Source: Leucosporidium creatinivorum (taxonomy: Eukaryota; Basidiomycota; Microbotryomycetes; Leucosporidiales; Leucosporidiaceae). Taken from it: a stretch of 64,000 nt of DNA. Under the pieces are notes generated by a model. It was not told the DNA's origin. It saw nothing but the letters and a program-made list of their open reading frames with translations, and did not search any database. The stretch's first letter is position 1. Each line of letters opens with the position of its first letter. Positions 22,583-33,491 of this stretch are shown piece after piece. Made by a program: the position numbers and the translations under genes. Where the stretch lies: the NCBI GenBank assembly GCA_001600635.1, contig BCKL01000038.1, forward strand, positions 124,001 through 188,000. The letters run 5' to 3'.

Positions 22583-23776
22583 ATGATTCCACCTCTTCCC
22601 ACCGAGATCCTGCACCACATCATCAAGCTCTCCCTCCCCGCCGTCTCGTCCGGCACCTACAGACAACGCTACCGGATCTTGCTCGCCTACTCGCTCGTCA
22701 ACTCGACCTGGAGGGCCCTGGCGAGGAAGGAGCTGTACGAGGAGCTGTTTCTGAGGAGCTCGAATCAAGTTGCTGCTGCGTTGAGGGTCGAGGGAGCTCG
22801 TGAGGCGGTCAAGCGCGTGCATTTCGGACCCTACGAGATGAGCGACGTCGAGACCGAGTCGCCGACTGCACGTTTAGCAGAGTGGAAGCTGCCCTCGACG
22901 GCGTCGGAGCTGAGGATCTCTGGCCTGGACCTTGCCGAGGACGACCTCCATTCTCTCGAGCGTAAGTCTCTTTCGCCGAACTTGCCCGCCAGCTCGTCTG
23001 ACATGGCTTTGGCTCTCTCAGACGTTCGTACGCTACATCTACGCTGGAGTGACTTCGGAGATCAAAGCCCGAGCACTTCCATCTCCGCCGACCTGCCGCC
23101 GACTTTCGCCGTTGTCCCCTTCCTGCCGGCGCTCAGCACCCTCTCCCTCGTCGATCCCTACCTCTACGACAACGCTTTCCCCACGTGGACACTCTGGCTC
23201 AAACCTACGACCTTTCCCTGTCTTACAAGCGTTTCCTTGGCTCTCACGGGCGATTGCGATACAGTGGGAAAGAACGAGGACGTCCTCGGCGCTCTCTCGC
23301 TACTCGCTCCTCAGCTTTCTCGCTTCTCCCTCGCAGAAGGCTGGTTTACACTCTTGGTCGAGCACCATCTCCCATGGGAGAAGTACAGTGGCCTCCGCAG
23401 TCTTGCACTTCTTTCCGAGGGGCACGATTCGGTGCCCGTTCTTCGAGTCGCTCTCAGCAGCCTTCCCGCATCCCTCTCAACGCTCCGCATCAGCAACTCC
23501 ACGGATACCAATAACGGTAGGCAGATGGCTGACTCGTGGCGACAGGACGTGCTAGGAGCTTTCGAGGTGGCTTTCGCAAAGAGACTACAGAGCCTTCGAG
23601 CTCTTCGTGTCCTTACAGTCCAGGACGTTGAGGATGGGATGAGTGAGGCTGTTGCGGAGAGTGTGGAAGAGCTCAATCAGGCGATGGAAGCGCAAGGAGG
23701 ATCGCTTGAGCACCGCTTGGGACGGGAGGGACGGGACGAGCTGCTCGACTGGGAGCGCTTCTTCGAGCCGTGGTGA
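22583..23776 (+). CDS. F-box-type/leucine-rich protein, paralogue 3
   Basis: ATG 22583 opens MIPPLPTEILHHIIKLSLP, then LLAYSLVNSTWRALARKEL, an F-box-like N-terminus. A 60-nt GTAAGT...CTGAC...CAG intron (about 22963-23022) has no stop and keeps frame, so its retention would only add 20 residues; spliced, HSLEHVRTLHLRW matches the paralogues. Leucine-rich segments follow (LPALSTLSLVDPYLYDNAFP, LTSVSLALTGD, LSTLRISNSTD, LRALRVLTVQD). The end is WERFFEPW plus TGA at 23774-23776. A second intron starts exactly at this stop; after splicing the stop is re-formed (TG plus GTGA). This is the most intact of the three paralogues. Role: a putative SCF substrate adaptor, target unknown. It lies directly 3' of the SAC3 inverted-repeat arm. 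Confidence 0.8.
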   Translation: MIPPLPTEILHHIIKLSLPAVSSGTYRQRYRILLAYSLVNSTWRALARKELYEELFLRSSNQVAAALRVEGAREAVKRVHFGPYEMSDVETESPTARLAEWKLPSTASELRISGLDLAEDDLHSLERKSLSPNLPASSSDMALALSDVRTLHLRWSDFGDQSPSTSISADLPPTFAVVPFLPALSTLSLVDPYLYDNAFPTWTLWLKPTTFPCLTSVSLALTGDCDTVGKNEDVLGALSLLAPQLSRFSLAEGWFTLLVEHHLPWEKYSGLRSLALLSEGHDSVPVLRVALSSLPASLSTLRISNSTDTNNGRQMADSWRQDVLGAFEVAFAKRLQSLRALRVLTVQDVEDGMSEAVAESVEELNQAMEAQGGSLEHRLGREGRDELLDWERFFEPW

Positions 23777-24408
23777 GTCTTCTCCCTTTTCTCAGGCTCG
23801 GCTTCATCTCACTGACCCCTTTTTCACTCAGGTGATCGACCGACGGGTTCAACGAGGCTTTGTAGGCTGCCGGGAACGATACGACGCTCGCTTTGCTCGA
23901 CTTCGGCGATGGGCTGCGAGAGCAAGAATCGGACTAGCGAGCGCGGCGAGCGAGGGCTTGGAGAGATTGCTGAGCCTAGCGTTCTCTGTCCTGACCAGGT
24001 AACTCGACGAGAAGCCGCTGGTCCCGAGCTTTCGTGGTTCACCTCGGCGCAGTCGACACCAGCTGCGGTCGCTGGCGAGGCTGCAGATTCTCACTCTGCT
24101 CCCTTACCGCTCCAGACAATACACTCAGAATAAAGCTGTGTAGTTGCGACTACCAGCTGACTTCACTGCTGCGGCGAGGAGACGCCGAGCTACCTGTCGC
24201 CCAACAGCTCGCCGAGCGGTCGAACGGCTCTCGCACGCTGCCTTCGCACTCAAACACTAAGCATGCCCGTTTGTTACAGTTCAGTAGTACACCATATGCA
24301 TGTCTGAGCCGAAGCTCCCCAAAGAGAAAAGAGAGCCGGAAGAGGTGAAGAAGGGGAAGCCGAAAGTGGACCGAGACGAGGGAGGGATGAAGGGCGAAGC
24401 ATGCGCGC
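23777..24408. other. Intergenic, between convergent 3' ends
   Basis: It begins with the 3' UTR intron of F-box 3 (about 23775-23832). The rest has only short, unsupported open frames on both strands. Confidence 0.4.
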
Positions 24409-26903
24409 CTAATGAAGAGTGTCGCAGTTGCTTCCGTCGCTGACACGGATACAAGAGCCACCAACGAAGGCAACATCGACACAAGAGTCGACTGCAAGCC
24501 GAGACAAACGTTAGCTTGTTGGTTCGCCGAAATTGAATCGCCGAGCACTCGAGCAAGTCTGGCGGGCAGACACAACAGGAAGCCGGAGAGATGGTACTTA
24601 CTACCCTCGTTGAGCGTGGCGCAGGTCCCCGGGAGCTGGGCGACATTGTAGTAGCTACCATAATTGTAAGTGGTGAGCTGTGCGCCGGAGGAGGTGCAAA
24701 GGCAGTAGTTGTTTGATCCAGACGTATCGTATAGAGTTGTGGCATCGCTGCTTCCGCAGAACGATTGACACTGGGCATGAGGGTAGTAGGTGTTACCTGC
24801 AGACGAAGCCGTTAGCCAGCGCCGAAGGAGCGTAGAGCGAGGTCCGTACTGTAGTCGAGAGCATCAAAAGTCGGGTAGGTGTACGTTTGCCCCCCAGACT
24901 GGTAGCTTTCGATGCGGAGAAGCGAGTAGCCGGGATAGAGCGCGTAGGCGGTTCCAGCAACGCAAACGCCGTTGACCGCGACGTTGCCGGCAGTCATGCA
25001 GGTGATAGCGCCGTTGGAGTTGCAAGTGGCGGCATCCGGGTACGTTGAACAGGTCTTGCAGATCCCGACTCCGGTGGAGACTGCGAAGCATGCACCGAGG
25101 CAAGATTTAGCCTCGGCGATGATTCGGCAAGGGTCCAGTGAGACACGCACCGTCACCATAGGTACCGGAGGGACATGTATCCGTGCACGATGTTCCATTG
25201 AGGAAGAAGCCGCTCTTGCTGTGATCAGAAGAACGTCAAGCCAACGTCAGCTTGCTCGGCGCAGGTCGTCGCTTGGGCTAACAGGAGGAAGACCTTGAAG
25301 CTGTCGGAAGGTGAGAGCTCACCAGCTGAGGGAAGCAGAGGAAGAACATGTAGCTGCTTGAGGGTCAGAGCAAGCAATGCACGTCTTGGTGGTGTCTGCG
25401 GGGACAGCAAAAGTATCAGCTTCGGCGATGCTGCGAGAGAAGCTCGAGAGGTACTTACCGTCAGCGTAGGCAGCTCCCTGACAGGTCTGAGTACATCCGC
25501 CACTCTGCAGGTAGTGCTTGTTGTTGCTGTACACGAAGGTCCGTGTTAGCTGCGAGTGTCGGCGATGGTTTGGCTCGGCGATCAGGCAATCTCGGGTCGC
25601 GGAAGAACACGTTGAGTACTCACCACGACAAGGCGGCGGACGAAGAGCATGTGGCGGCGTTGGGATCCGTGCAAGGACTGCAGACATGGTTGGTAGCTGT
25701 ACGATGAAGACTCGGTCAGCTTCGGCGCGAAGAACGGAAGCTGGCAGAGGACGTGCTGTCCGGGAAGGAGGCTCCGGCACACGTCTTCACACACGATCCG
25801 CCTTGTAGAAGTAGAGTTTGGCTGTACGTGTGGCGAAGTCATGTTAGTTCGGGTGGTTCGGGTGAGGGACAGGACCCCAAGACACCGCTTCGCCGAGCGC
25901 TCCGCCGGTATAAGCCAGAAGGGAACATGAGAGGAATTAAACTCACCACGAGGTAGAAGCAGTAGACGTGCAAGTGGCTGCGTCAGGATCGAGGCAGGCC
26001 TTGCATGTGTGAGACGTGGCTTTCAGCGGTGAGAGTTCATTGGTCAGCTCGGCGTTCATCGCTTCCTGATGAGATGGCGCACTGTCACCATATTGACCAG
26101 TGGGGCAGGTGGCAACACATTTCCCGTTGCTGAGGAACGTGGTCATGCTTGATATTTGCGCAACGGAGGAGTCAGTAAAGGGCAAGATGAGCGGACGATC
26201 ATCGCCGAACTTTGAAGCTCACCAGGAAGTGGCAGCGGTGGAGGTGCACGTCGCGGCATCGGGGTCAACCGTGGTGCACGCGGTACATGCGTTGGCGGCA
26301 GCTGCAGTAAGAAGCAGCACGGTGAAAGTCAGACGAGACTCAAACTCGGCGTCCGGTCGTCAGAGCAGCGGGCGTACAATTGACATAAGTGGATGAGGGG
26401 CAGGTGGAGCCGCATGCTCCATTGTAGAGGAACCATTTGTCCTTGCTGTGGAAGACGACAGAGTCAGCGACAAGCCCAGCGAGACGCGAAGCCCGGCCAG
26501 TGCCAGCTGCTCGGCGAGCTCACCAGCTCAAAGCGGCTGTGGCGGTGCAGGTGTTGGAGTGAGGTTGTCCCGAAGCCGAACAGTCCTTGCACGCCTTGTT
26601 GGTTCCTATCGCACGGGTCTTGGGTCAGCTGCTGAGGCAAGAGAGAGATCGCCGAGAGAAGGAGACGAACCGTCGTTGAACTTTCCGGAAGGGCAGGTGA
26701 CGGGTGAGGCGGGCTGTGAGCCAGCTGGAGTACTCCGTGGCGTTAGTAAGCACTGTGAGGATCCCTCTGTACACTCCGGAGAGAGCAGACTCACGCTGGC
26801 GCTTGACGAGGTCTCCCAGGCTCGGTCGAAACTCGGGAGCGAGGCGCATGGCTGCAGCGAGAGACGCAGCAGCGAGGAGGAGGGGCGCGCTATAGACCAG
26901 CAT
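24409..26903 (-). CDS. Secreted modular Cys-rich repeat protein
   Basis: ATG 26903 gives a signal peptide (MLVYSAPLLLAAASLAAA) and a dibasic VKRQ that could be a Kex2-like processing site. About 15 small exons follow. Even-odd exon pairs encode a repeated module of about 45 residues: one half like HTCKACLDPDAATCTSTAST, the other like FLSNGKCVATCPTGQYGD. Five such modules can be read (C-x2-C-x-[DT]P[DNQ]AATC...SW, then C-x3-C). The C-terminal part differs: GICKTCSTYPDAATCNSNGA, then CQSFCGSSDATTLYD with YCLCTSSGAQ, resembling a WSC-like segment, and last VDSCVDVAFVGGSCIRVSDG, stop 24409. No GPI signal or membrane anchor is evident. It resembles furin-like/VSP-type Cys-rich repeats. Probable extracellular or wall-associated protein; partner unknown. 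Confidence 0.75.
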
Positions 26904-27999
26904 GATTTGTGTAGGATGGTGGTGCGAGTGTAGGTGAAGAGAGAGAGAGGAAGATGAGCGGGAAGCGCAGAGGAGAGAGAGGTGGGGTCGTGGTGTTAAG
27001 TTTGGAATTCGAAACGCTCCTCGTTTACTGAAGCAGACGTCGATCTGAGTCTGAGACCGGTACATTGGCGAGGGTGGGCGTGATCTTGACTCTCGGGAAG
27101 CAGTCAGAGTGCACTCGAGCAGGAGAGCCACTTCTCGCTCGACGCTGACCTGCCAGCTATTGGAAGAGCGCTTCGTCCGATCGCAGAGCTGACGGCTCAG
27201 CTTTCACGCCATCAAGAGTATGCCCTAGCGATAAAAAGCTCATGCTGTACGACGTGCAGCTCTGTCTTCGATCGCAAAGCCCGCAGGAGTCCAGGTTGTG
27301 AGGCAGGCAGGGCCAGCGCCGAACGTCGAAGGAAAAGCGAGAGATCCGATGCTGCACAGAGTTGGGTCCGTAGAAGCGGAGAGACCCTTTTAGAACAGCT
27401 CCAGCGCCTCCAAGGGTTCTCCTCGTTGTCGCACCAGGACAAGTTCTCCATCAGGCTTCTCTTGGCGATGCTCTCGGCGCAGGCGACTTTAGGAAGCAGC
27501 CCGCTGCGCTGTCGTCTCCTCCCAAGTCGCACAGAGCGAGCATGACAGGTTTAGGAAAGCAGGGGAAAATAGCAAGCCGTCGGCCAGTCCCGTGCATACT
27601 ATATATATCTCGGCGAAGGTCTTGCTCGATCTGGGTCAAGCTCGGTCGATGGAGGTCGGCTGGACGAGGGCTGCCGACAGACACACTCGCTTAGCATACG
27701 ATACAGCACTCAGCTCACCCAACCGTTCTCATGTCAAATGGAAGTTCAGCCCTCGCCGGCCACTACGCAGGGTTGTGCAGTGGCCGCTTGCCGTCAAGAC
27801 GAAGCTTAAGGCTCGGCGCCGAGCGACGAGATAGCCCACTTCGCTCTCCTTGCTCACGGGCTTCTCTCTGGCGCTCGCATCTCACATTGTGGTAAGAAGG
27901 TTGATGATGGGCACTAACATCACAAAGTCCATTGCTTGATTCAAACGTAGAGGGGGAGGGGAGAAAACGAGAGGAGATGCAGAGAGGGTAGCGAGGCGT
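26904..27999. other. Intergenic, about 1.1 kb
   Basis: It holds the promoter of the secreted protein (minus) and the 3' flank of GDH2. An AT-rich TATATATAT run lies at about 27599-27608 and a perfect CTCGGCGCCGAG palindrome near 27812. Short open frames have no splice pattern or recognisable homology. No gene supported. Confidence 0.4.
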
Positions 28000-30900
28000 C
28001 TAGTTCTGGGAGGTGATGGAGGTCAAGAAGTAGTGGAAGTCGACGGGGGAGCTATCGAGTCCGTATTGGTAGATGAAGCGACTCGAGCAGTACGAGGCGA
28101 AGATGGAGTGGGCGTAGGCTGGCGGCAGGCGCGAGATGAGGGTGTCGAGGCCGACCTCCTCGATAAGGACCTTAGGAATGGCGCGCGACATGACTGTAGA
28201 GGGTAACGAGAGGTAAGCGGCGAGCTTCAAGAGCGAAGAGCTGGTTAAGACTCACCAGCACGGACGAGGTTCTCGTCGTCGAAAAGCGACGACTCCTCGA
28301 GCTCGTTTTGAAGCTTGATGAGCGATTGTGACAGGTCGTCGCTGTAAGAGTGAAGTTGGTCAGCGCAGCCCTGAGGGAAAAGCTCGAGAAGCCGGACTCA
28401 CGAAAGAAGGGTGTAAGGGCGACCGGTGCGCTCGTGCTCGGCCCAGATGGTGTTGAACTCGGCGGTGGCGTTGGCAGAGATGATTTGCTGGATGCTGCGA
28501 GTGTAGCTGAGGTAGAAGTCGGAGAAGGTCTCCTCTCCCTTGGGGCTCGTCCTGGATTGCGAGAAGGGGAAGGGTCAGCTCCAGCTGGGGGGGCGGAAAA
28601 AGAGGAGACGCGACGTACATGAGCTCAAGGAAGCGCTCATCGCTGAGAGCCATACCGGCGAGCACCTCAAGCGACGAACTAGTGACTCCACCTGCGAGCG
28701 AGAGATGTCAGCGCCGAGTCGGTCGAGAGCCGCTTGCCAGAACTCACCCTTGTTGGCACTGGCATCACGGAAGAGAACGATACCCTTCTTCTCGAGCTGA
28801 AGACGAGCCGACTGAGTGACGAAGAGGTTGGCTGTCGAGCGATAGCGAGAGTCAGCGATGATCCTCGGCGGCCGGAGCGAGAAGGATCGACGACTCACCT
28901 CCCTCGACAATGTACTTGAAGTTGGTGACACCATCGGCATCCCAGAGCTTGCTGACGTTGTTGACATTGATCGACTCGGGACGTCCTCCGCAGGGGACGA
29001 GGATGTCGGCCTTGTAGCGAAGGTGAGCGCCGTTGCGGAAGTCGGTTCCGTCGGCAACGACCTCTCCGGCTGTTGTGAGAGACGAGAGGTGTTAGCGGAA
29101 GCTCGAGGATGAAAGGGGGGAATCACGTACAAGGAAGAGTGAGGTCGCGGTCATCGACGAGCACGCGGTATCCGTCCTTGGAGAGCTTGCTGGCGTCAAA
29201 CTCGGAGATCATCTTCCTGGCCTTGGCAAGACGAACGAGCTCCTCGCGGTCGAGTCCAAGAGGGTCGTGGATGGTTCCACTGCCGTCAATGATGCTATGA
29301 GAAGGGAGAGAGTGTCAGCGCAAGTGCCGAGCGAACGAGGTAGGCGGGCAGCGTACGCGACGGTCTTGTCCTTGCTCAGGAGAATCTCGTTCGATCCGAG
29401 ATCTCCATCGGGTCCACCAGTCTGCACCTTGGTCACCTCCTCCTCCTTGAGGCCGAGAACGCGGTAGATGCCAGTCGAGTAGGAGCGAACCGAGAGGGAG
29501 GTCATTCCGAAGCTGTAAAAGAGGTTCGAGTAAGCGATGAGCGAGAGGCAATGCGAGTGAGAAAGCCTACGCGTCGTGAGGGATACCACCGTGGGTAGCA
29601 GCGGTCTTGCCGGTGGTGAACGACTTCCACCAGGGAGCGCCACGGTTGCGAGCGTGGGCTGTTGAGCGAGACGAGGGTCAGCTCGAGTGAGCGAGATAAT
29701 AGCTTAAGAGTAACGCACTAGCAGCCCAGTCCATCATCTCGGCAGTTCCCTCATCGGGTCCGAAGAAGAGCTGTTCGGTGACGAGGGTCAGCTCGCCTCC
29801 TCGCAAAACTCGACAACCACTCACGATCTCTTCCTTCTTGTAGAGGTCGACAACCTGCTCCTTGATTCCGGGCGAGCGTCCAGGGAGGAGAAGGTCGATG
29901 ATCGAGTCGACGTACTTCTCGAAAACGACACGGGGGACGGCTCCGATGTCGGGAAGGATGACTCCCTTGGATCCTCCCTCGGGGATATCCTTGTTCTTGA
30001 GAGCCTGAGTCGAGGCGAGTCCGTAGTTCTCGTCGAAGAGGTTGCGCTGGTTGACTGCGAAGGGGGAGGGAGATCAGCGCCGAGCTTGGAGGTAGCAGAG
30101 CGAGGGAGCGTACTAGAGTAAGCCTCGCGGTTACGCGACATGACGATACGGATACCACCACGAGCGACGTCCTTCATGCGAAGGTGGAAACCACTGCGGA
30201 GGCGAGACGGGTCAGATTCGGCGCCGAGCATCGACTTGAGCTCTGAAACTCACCGGAAGCCATCACCGACAACGAGGAAGAGACCGTAAGCGGGGGTAGG
30301 GTACTCGGAAGCGGGAAGGAAGGCGGGGTCGAGGCGGAAGGAGATGGCGACCTTGGTCTGCGAGTGCGCATGGGGCGAGGTCAGTGACAGCCTGCTACTC
30401 GCGAGAACCGCGATCGACGTACAGGAGTGAAGAAGTTGGTCTTGAGGATGGCCTTGTTGAAGGTGACGAACGACTCGAGAATCTGAGCGTCGTGCTTGTT
30501 GAGGACCGTCTTCTTGATGTGAGCGAGAAGCTCCTCGTTGTTGAGGACGGTGCCGGTCTTCATGCGAGCGTATGAGAGAGTGGGCCTGTAGCGATGGGGC
30601 GGAGCGAGGTCAGCGAAAGCTCGGCAGAAGGAGGTCAGAAGCTCGGCGGCGACTCACATGAGCTGATTGGGAGTGTAGACGCTGTAGTAGTGGGTCATGG
30701 CGAACGAGATGTAGAGCAGGCGGATCTGTACGGTTCAAAGGATCAGCAGGAATCGCGAGATGTAGCTAACTGCAAGCCGTACGATCTCAGGGTAGCTCTG
30801 AAGGGTCTCGAGAATCGAAGCACGAGTGAAGGTCTCCTGACGGAAGCGGGCACGAATGTCGGACAGCACGGCAGCCTGGGCAGTGTCCGACTCGTCAAGA

Positions 30901-32407
30901 ATGTCCTTGAGCGCCGAGTAGGCGGGACCGAGGCGGTTGAGGAAGTGCTGGGCGAAGATCCATCCCGAGTAGGCGTAGGCGGCCTCCTGGACGGCGAGCT
31001 TCGAGGTTGCGTCGAAGAGGGGGTTGTTTGGGAGGACATCTGTAGTGAGAGAAGATCAGCGCCTGTTTTTCGAGCCCCAAATCGCAAGACGAACAGATGA
31101 GGGAGGCCTCCTTGATGATCTGAAGGATGCTGGCCTCGACAGGAGGGCCCGAAAGGGGACTCAGGTAGAGCGAGATGATGGTGATACCGTTCTTGAACGA
31201 CTCTGTGTGCGCAAAACCGATCAGGGTCAGCTTCCTGGTCGTCGAAAGCTTGGGCGTCTTCGCCGAGAGCGAGAAATGAAGCACTCACCGACATATTTGC
31301 GAGTCGAGTAGAAGTTGTACGAGTGGTACAGGTCTGAAAGAGCCGAGAAGAAGGATTTGGTTCCTCCCTGCTTGTAGGCAATGACGAGCCTGCGCTCGCG
31401 CGACTGCTCGACCTCGTAAGCGGCGACGACGGGTCCCATCCTGCGCGAACAAGTCAGCATTAGGTTCGTCTCTCGCCCCCTACACATCAACTCACCTCTT
31501 GAGAGCCTCGTCCATGACCGACTGGTAGATCTCGAGGGTGTTGGAGGTGGCCTTCTCCAAGAAGGTCTTGTCCGAGACGGTGCGAATGTCGACGGGCTTG
31601 GTCAAGTCGGTTCCAGCAGTGATGGGAGGGTAGGTGCACTTGGAGACAAAGTAGCAACGAAGCTGCTGGGCGACCGCGGCGTTGCTCGAGACGTTGCCCG
31701 AGGCGCGGTACGATTCCAGACGCCAGGCCGACTCAGGAGTGGAGGGGTCGAGGTACTTGGAGTCGATGCGCTGCTCGTATTGAGGTCCATCGACGAGAGA
31801 GACTCCGGGAGGCGAAGTGTAGATGAAGACGGCCGAGTTCTTCAGTGCAGAAAGAGGAAAAACGACGTCAGCTGACGGCCTTCGCACGAGGGCGCTGTCG
31901 TGGTCGCTCACCTCGGTCTCCTTCTCGAGCTTGATCTCGAGGTAGTCCTGGTGGGCAGCATGGGCTTGTACCTTGGCACCGTAGAGCGACTGTGAAGGCG
32001 AGAGGATGAGCAAATGGAGCCGGAACGTGGCGTGAGCGAGAGAACCGAGCTGGCGACGAACCTCGATGTGGTCAGCGCAAGTCTCTGGGGACTCTACAGC
32101 AAAGTAGCCGTCGTCGATGCCGAGCGAGGTGTAGAACCAGTCGACCTCGGAGCTGACGAGAGGCTCGGGGATGAAGCCGTTGGCAGAGACAATCTCGACG
32201 ACCTTGGCGAGGTGAGCGTCCTTGCCAGCGAACTTGACCTGTAGCCCAGCGAGTTAGCTGTAGCTCGTTCGGCTGTAGCTGATAGGGAAGACCTACACGC
32301 TCGTATCCGACTTCATCGCGCGAGATGCGACCCGAGTTGGCGGGAGAAGGGGTGCGAGGGATGTCGAGCTGAGCGGCGAGATGGTTAAGAGGGCTGAGGG
32401 AGACCAT
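28000..32407 (-). CDS. GDH2: NAD-specific glutamate dehydrogenase (large, GDH2 type)
   Basis: ATG 32407 opens MVSLSPLNHLAAQLDIPR. About 18-20 short exons assemble the 110-kDa-class NAD-GDH: KVVEIVSANGFIPEPLVSSE, GIDDGYFAVESPETCADHIE, AVQEAAYAYSGWIFAQHFLN, HIKKTVLNKHDAQILESFVT, then the catalytic domain KVAISFRLDPAFLP, GFHLRMKDVARGGIRIVMSR, GGSKGVILPDIG, FFGPDEGTAEMMDWAA and the nucleotide-binding QTGGPDGDLGSNEILLSKDK. Then VPCGGRPESINVNNVSKLW and KYIVEGANLFVTQSARLQLE, ending FHYFLTSITSQN at 28000. The enzyme deaminates glutamate to 2-oxoglutarate and ammonium using NAD, for growth on glutamate or proline. Introns are 55-75 nt and many contain TCGGCG near the branch site. The first 200 residues are less conserved, as usual. 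Confidence 0.9.
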
Positions 32408-33491
32408 GATGCTCTAATGTATTGGGGGTGAGCGGGAAAGGGTTTATAGGTAAGAATCCAGTGTAATGGATCGGAAAGATGTGAATGGCAGGAGAACAAG
32501 AGAGCGAGAGGGCGGGAGCTGAGGGAGATTTCTCCAGACTTGGGCGCGCAGACGCACCTGACCACCACCCAGCCTGTGAGCGACGACTCGAGTCTGCGCC
32601 TCGATCGCGCCCGCCGGTCCGCTGCTCTGCAGCACATGCAGTGTACCACATTTCGGTTCACCAGCAGCATGGCCTTTTCACTACCATTTCGCCCTTGCTT
32701 GCACTCGTTGTAAGCGGTTAGAATGCTGCAGTACAGCCCTCTTCTGCTCGCAATCTCGACGCCGACCGGAAAACAGCGGGGTCGAGCTCGGAGAGTTTCC
32801 CCTGACCTCCTCCGACAGATCTTGCCAGCTCCACAGCCTACAGCTGCAGTTGTAGCCCGTGCAGAGACCTGGAGAACGAATCCTACTATCCTACAGCTGA
32901 ACCGAGCCTCGTTACTAGCGCCGAGCTTTGCCGGGTGAGCCATTGCCAGCGAAAAGTTGCGCCGAGCCTGCTCGTGACCTTGGGCGCTCGAGCACGTCAA
33001 GAGAAAAAATCTGGCGCGTCAGGTGAGAAGTGGTCAAGGCGTCTTTTGCACATGAGCGCCCCTCAGTACTCAGTCACTTGATGGAGCATAAAGTCCTCCT
33101 TGTCCTTGGAAGGGCTTGTCGGTCACGCCGAGCTAGCAAAAGTCCCTGCAGCAGGGCAGGGAGTGGACGTTGCAGGCGCTGTACGAGTGTACAGGGGAGA
33201 GCGAGTCGGTGCAGAGGTACAAGAGGGAACGAGTCGACCGAGTCGCTCCAACTTGCGCCGGTGGGAGCAATCACCGAACCTCGCTCTGGGGCTGGTGCGG
33301 AGGTTGGGGAAGGAGGCCGATAGCTTCAGGTCGACCGAGGTGGTGGAGCCCAGTGAAAGCTGTAGGCGTCGGTCAAGAGCTACCCTTCAGCATTAGCGAA
33401 AGCTCGCGTGCTTGTCTCGGTCCGAATGGCTCGTCGGTCGACATTCACATCGTCGATTCCATTTTGTACTTCCGAATGAGGATCAATAGAT
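32408..33491. other. Intergenic, about 1.1 kb
   Basis: GDH2 promoter side, plus the 3' flank of the RidA gene. Rich in CTACAG/CTGTAG words (near 32720, 32837, 32890). Open frames on both strands are short and without support. No gene seen. Confidence 0.4.
32441..32450 (-). promoter_or_regulatory. Possible TATA box of GDH2
   Basis: The minus strand reads CCTATAAACC about 35-45 bp before the GDH2 ATG. A TATA this close implies a very short 5' UTR or a start further upstream, so this is tentative. Confidence 0.3.

Noticed and set aside
27599-27608. TATATATAT run as a promoter
   Set aside because: About 700 bp from the nearest start (26903), and no transcript can be placed after it.
33030-33400. 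Overlapping short frames as a gene between GDH2 and RidA
   Set aside because: No introns with the local splice signature, no homology, and several frames equally open.
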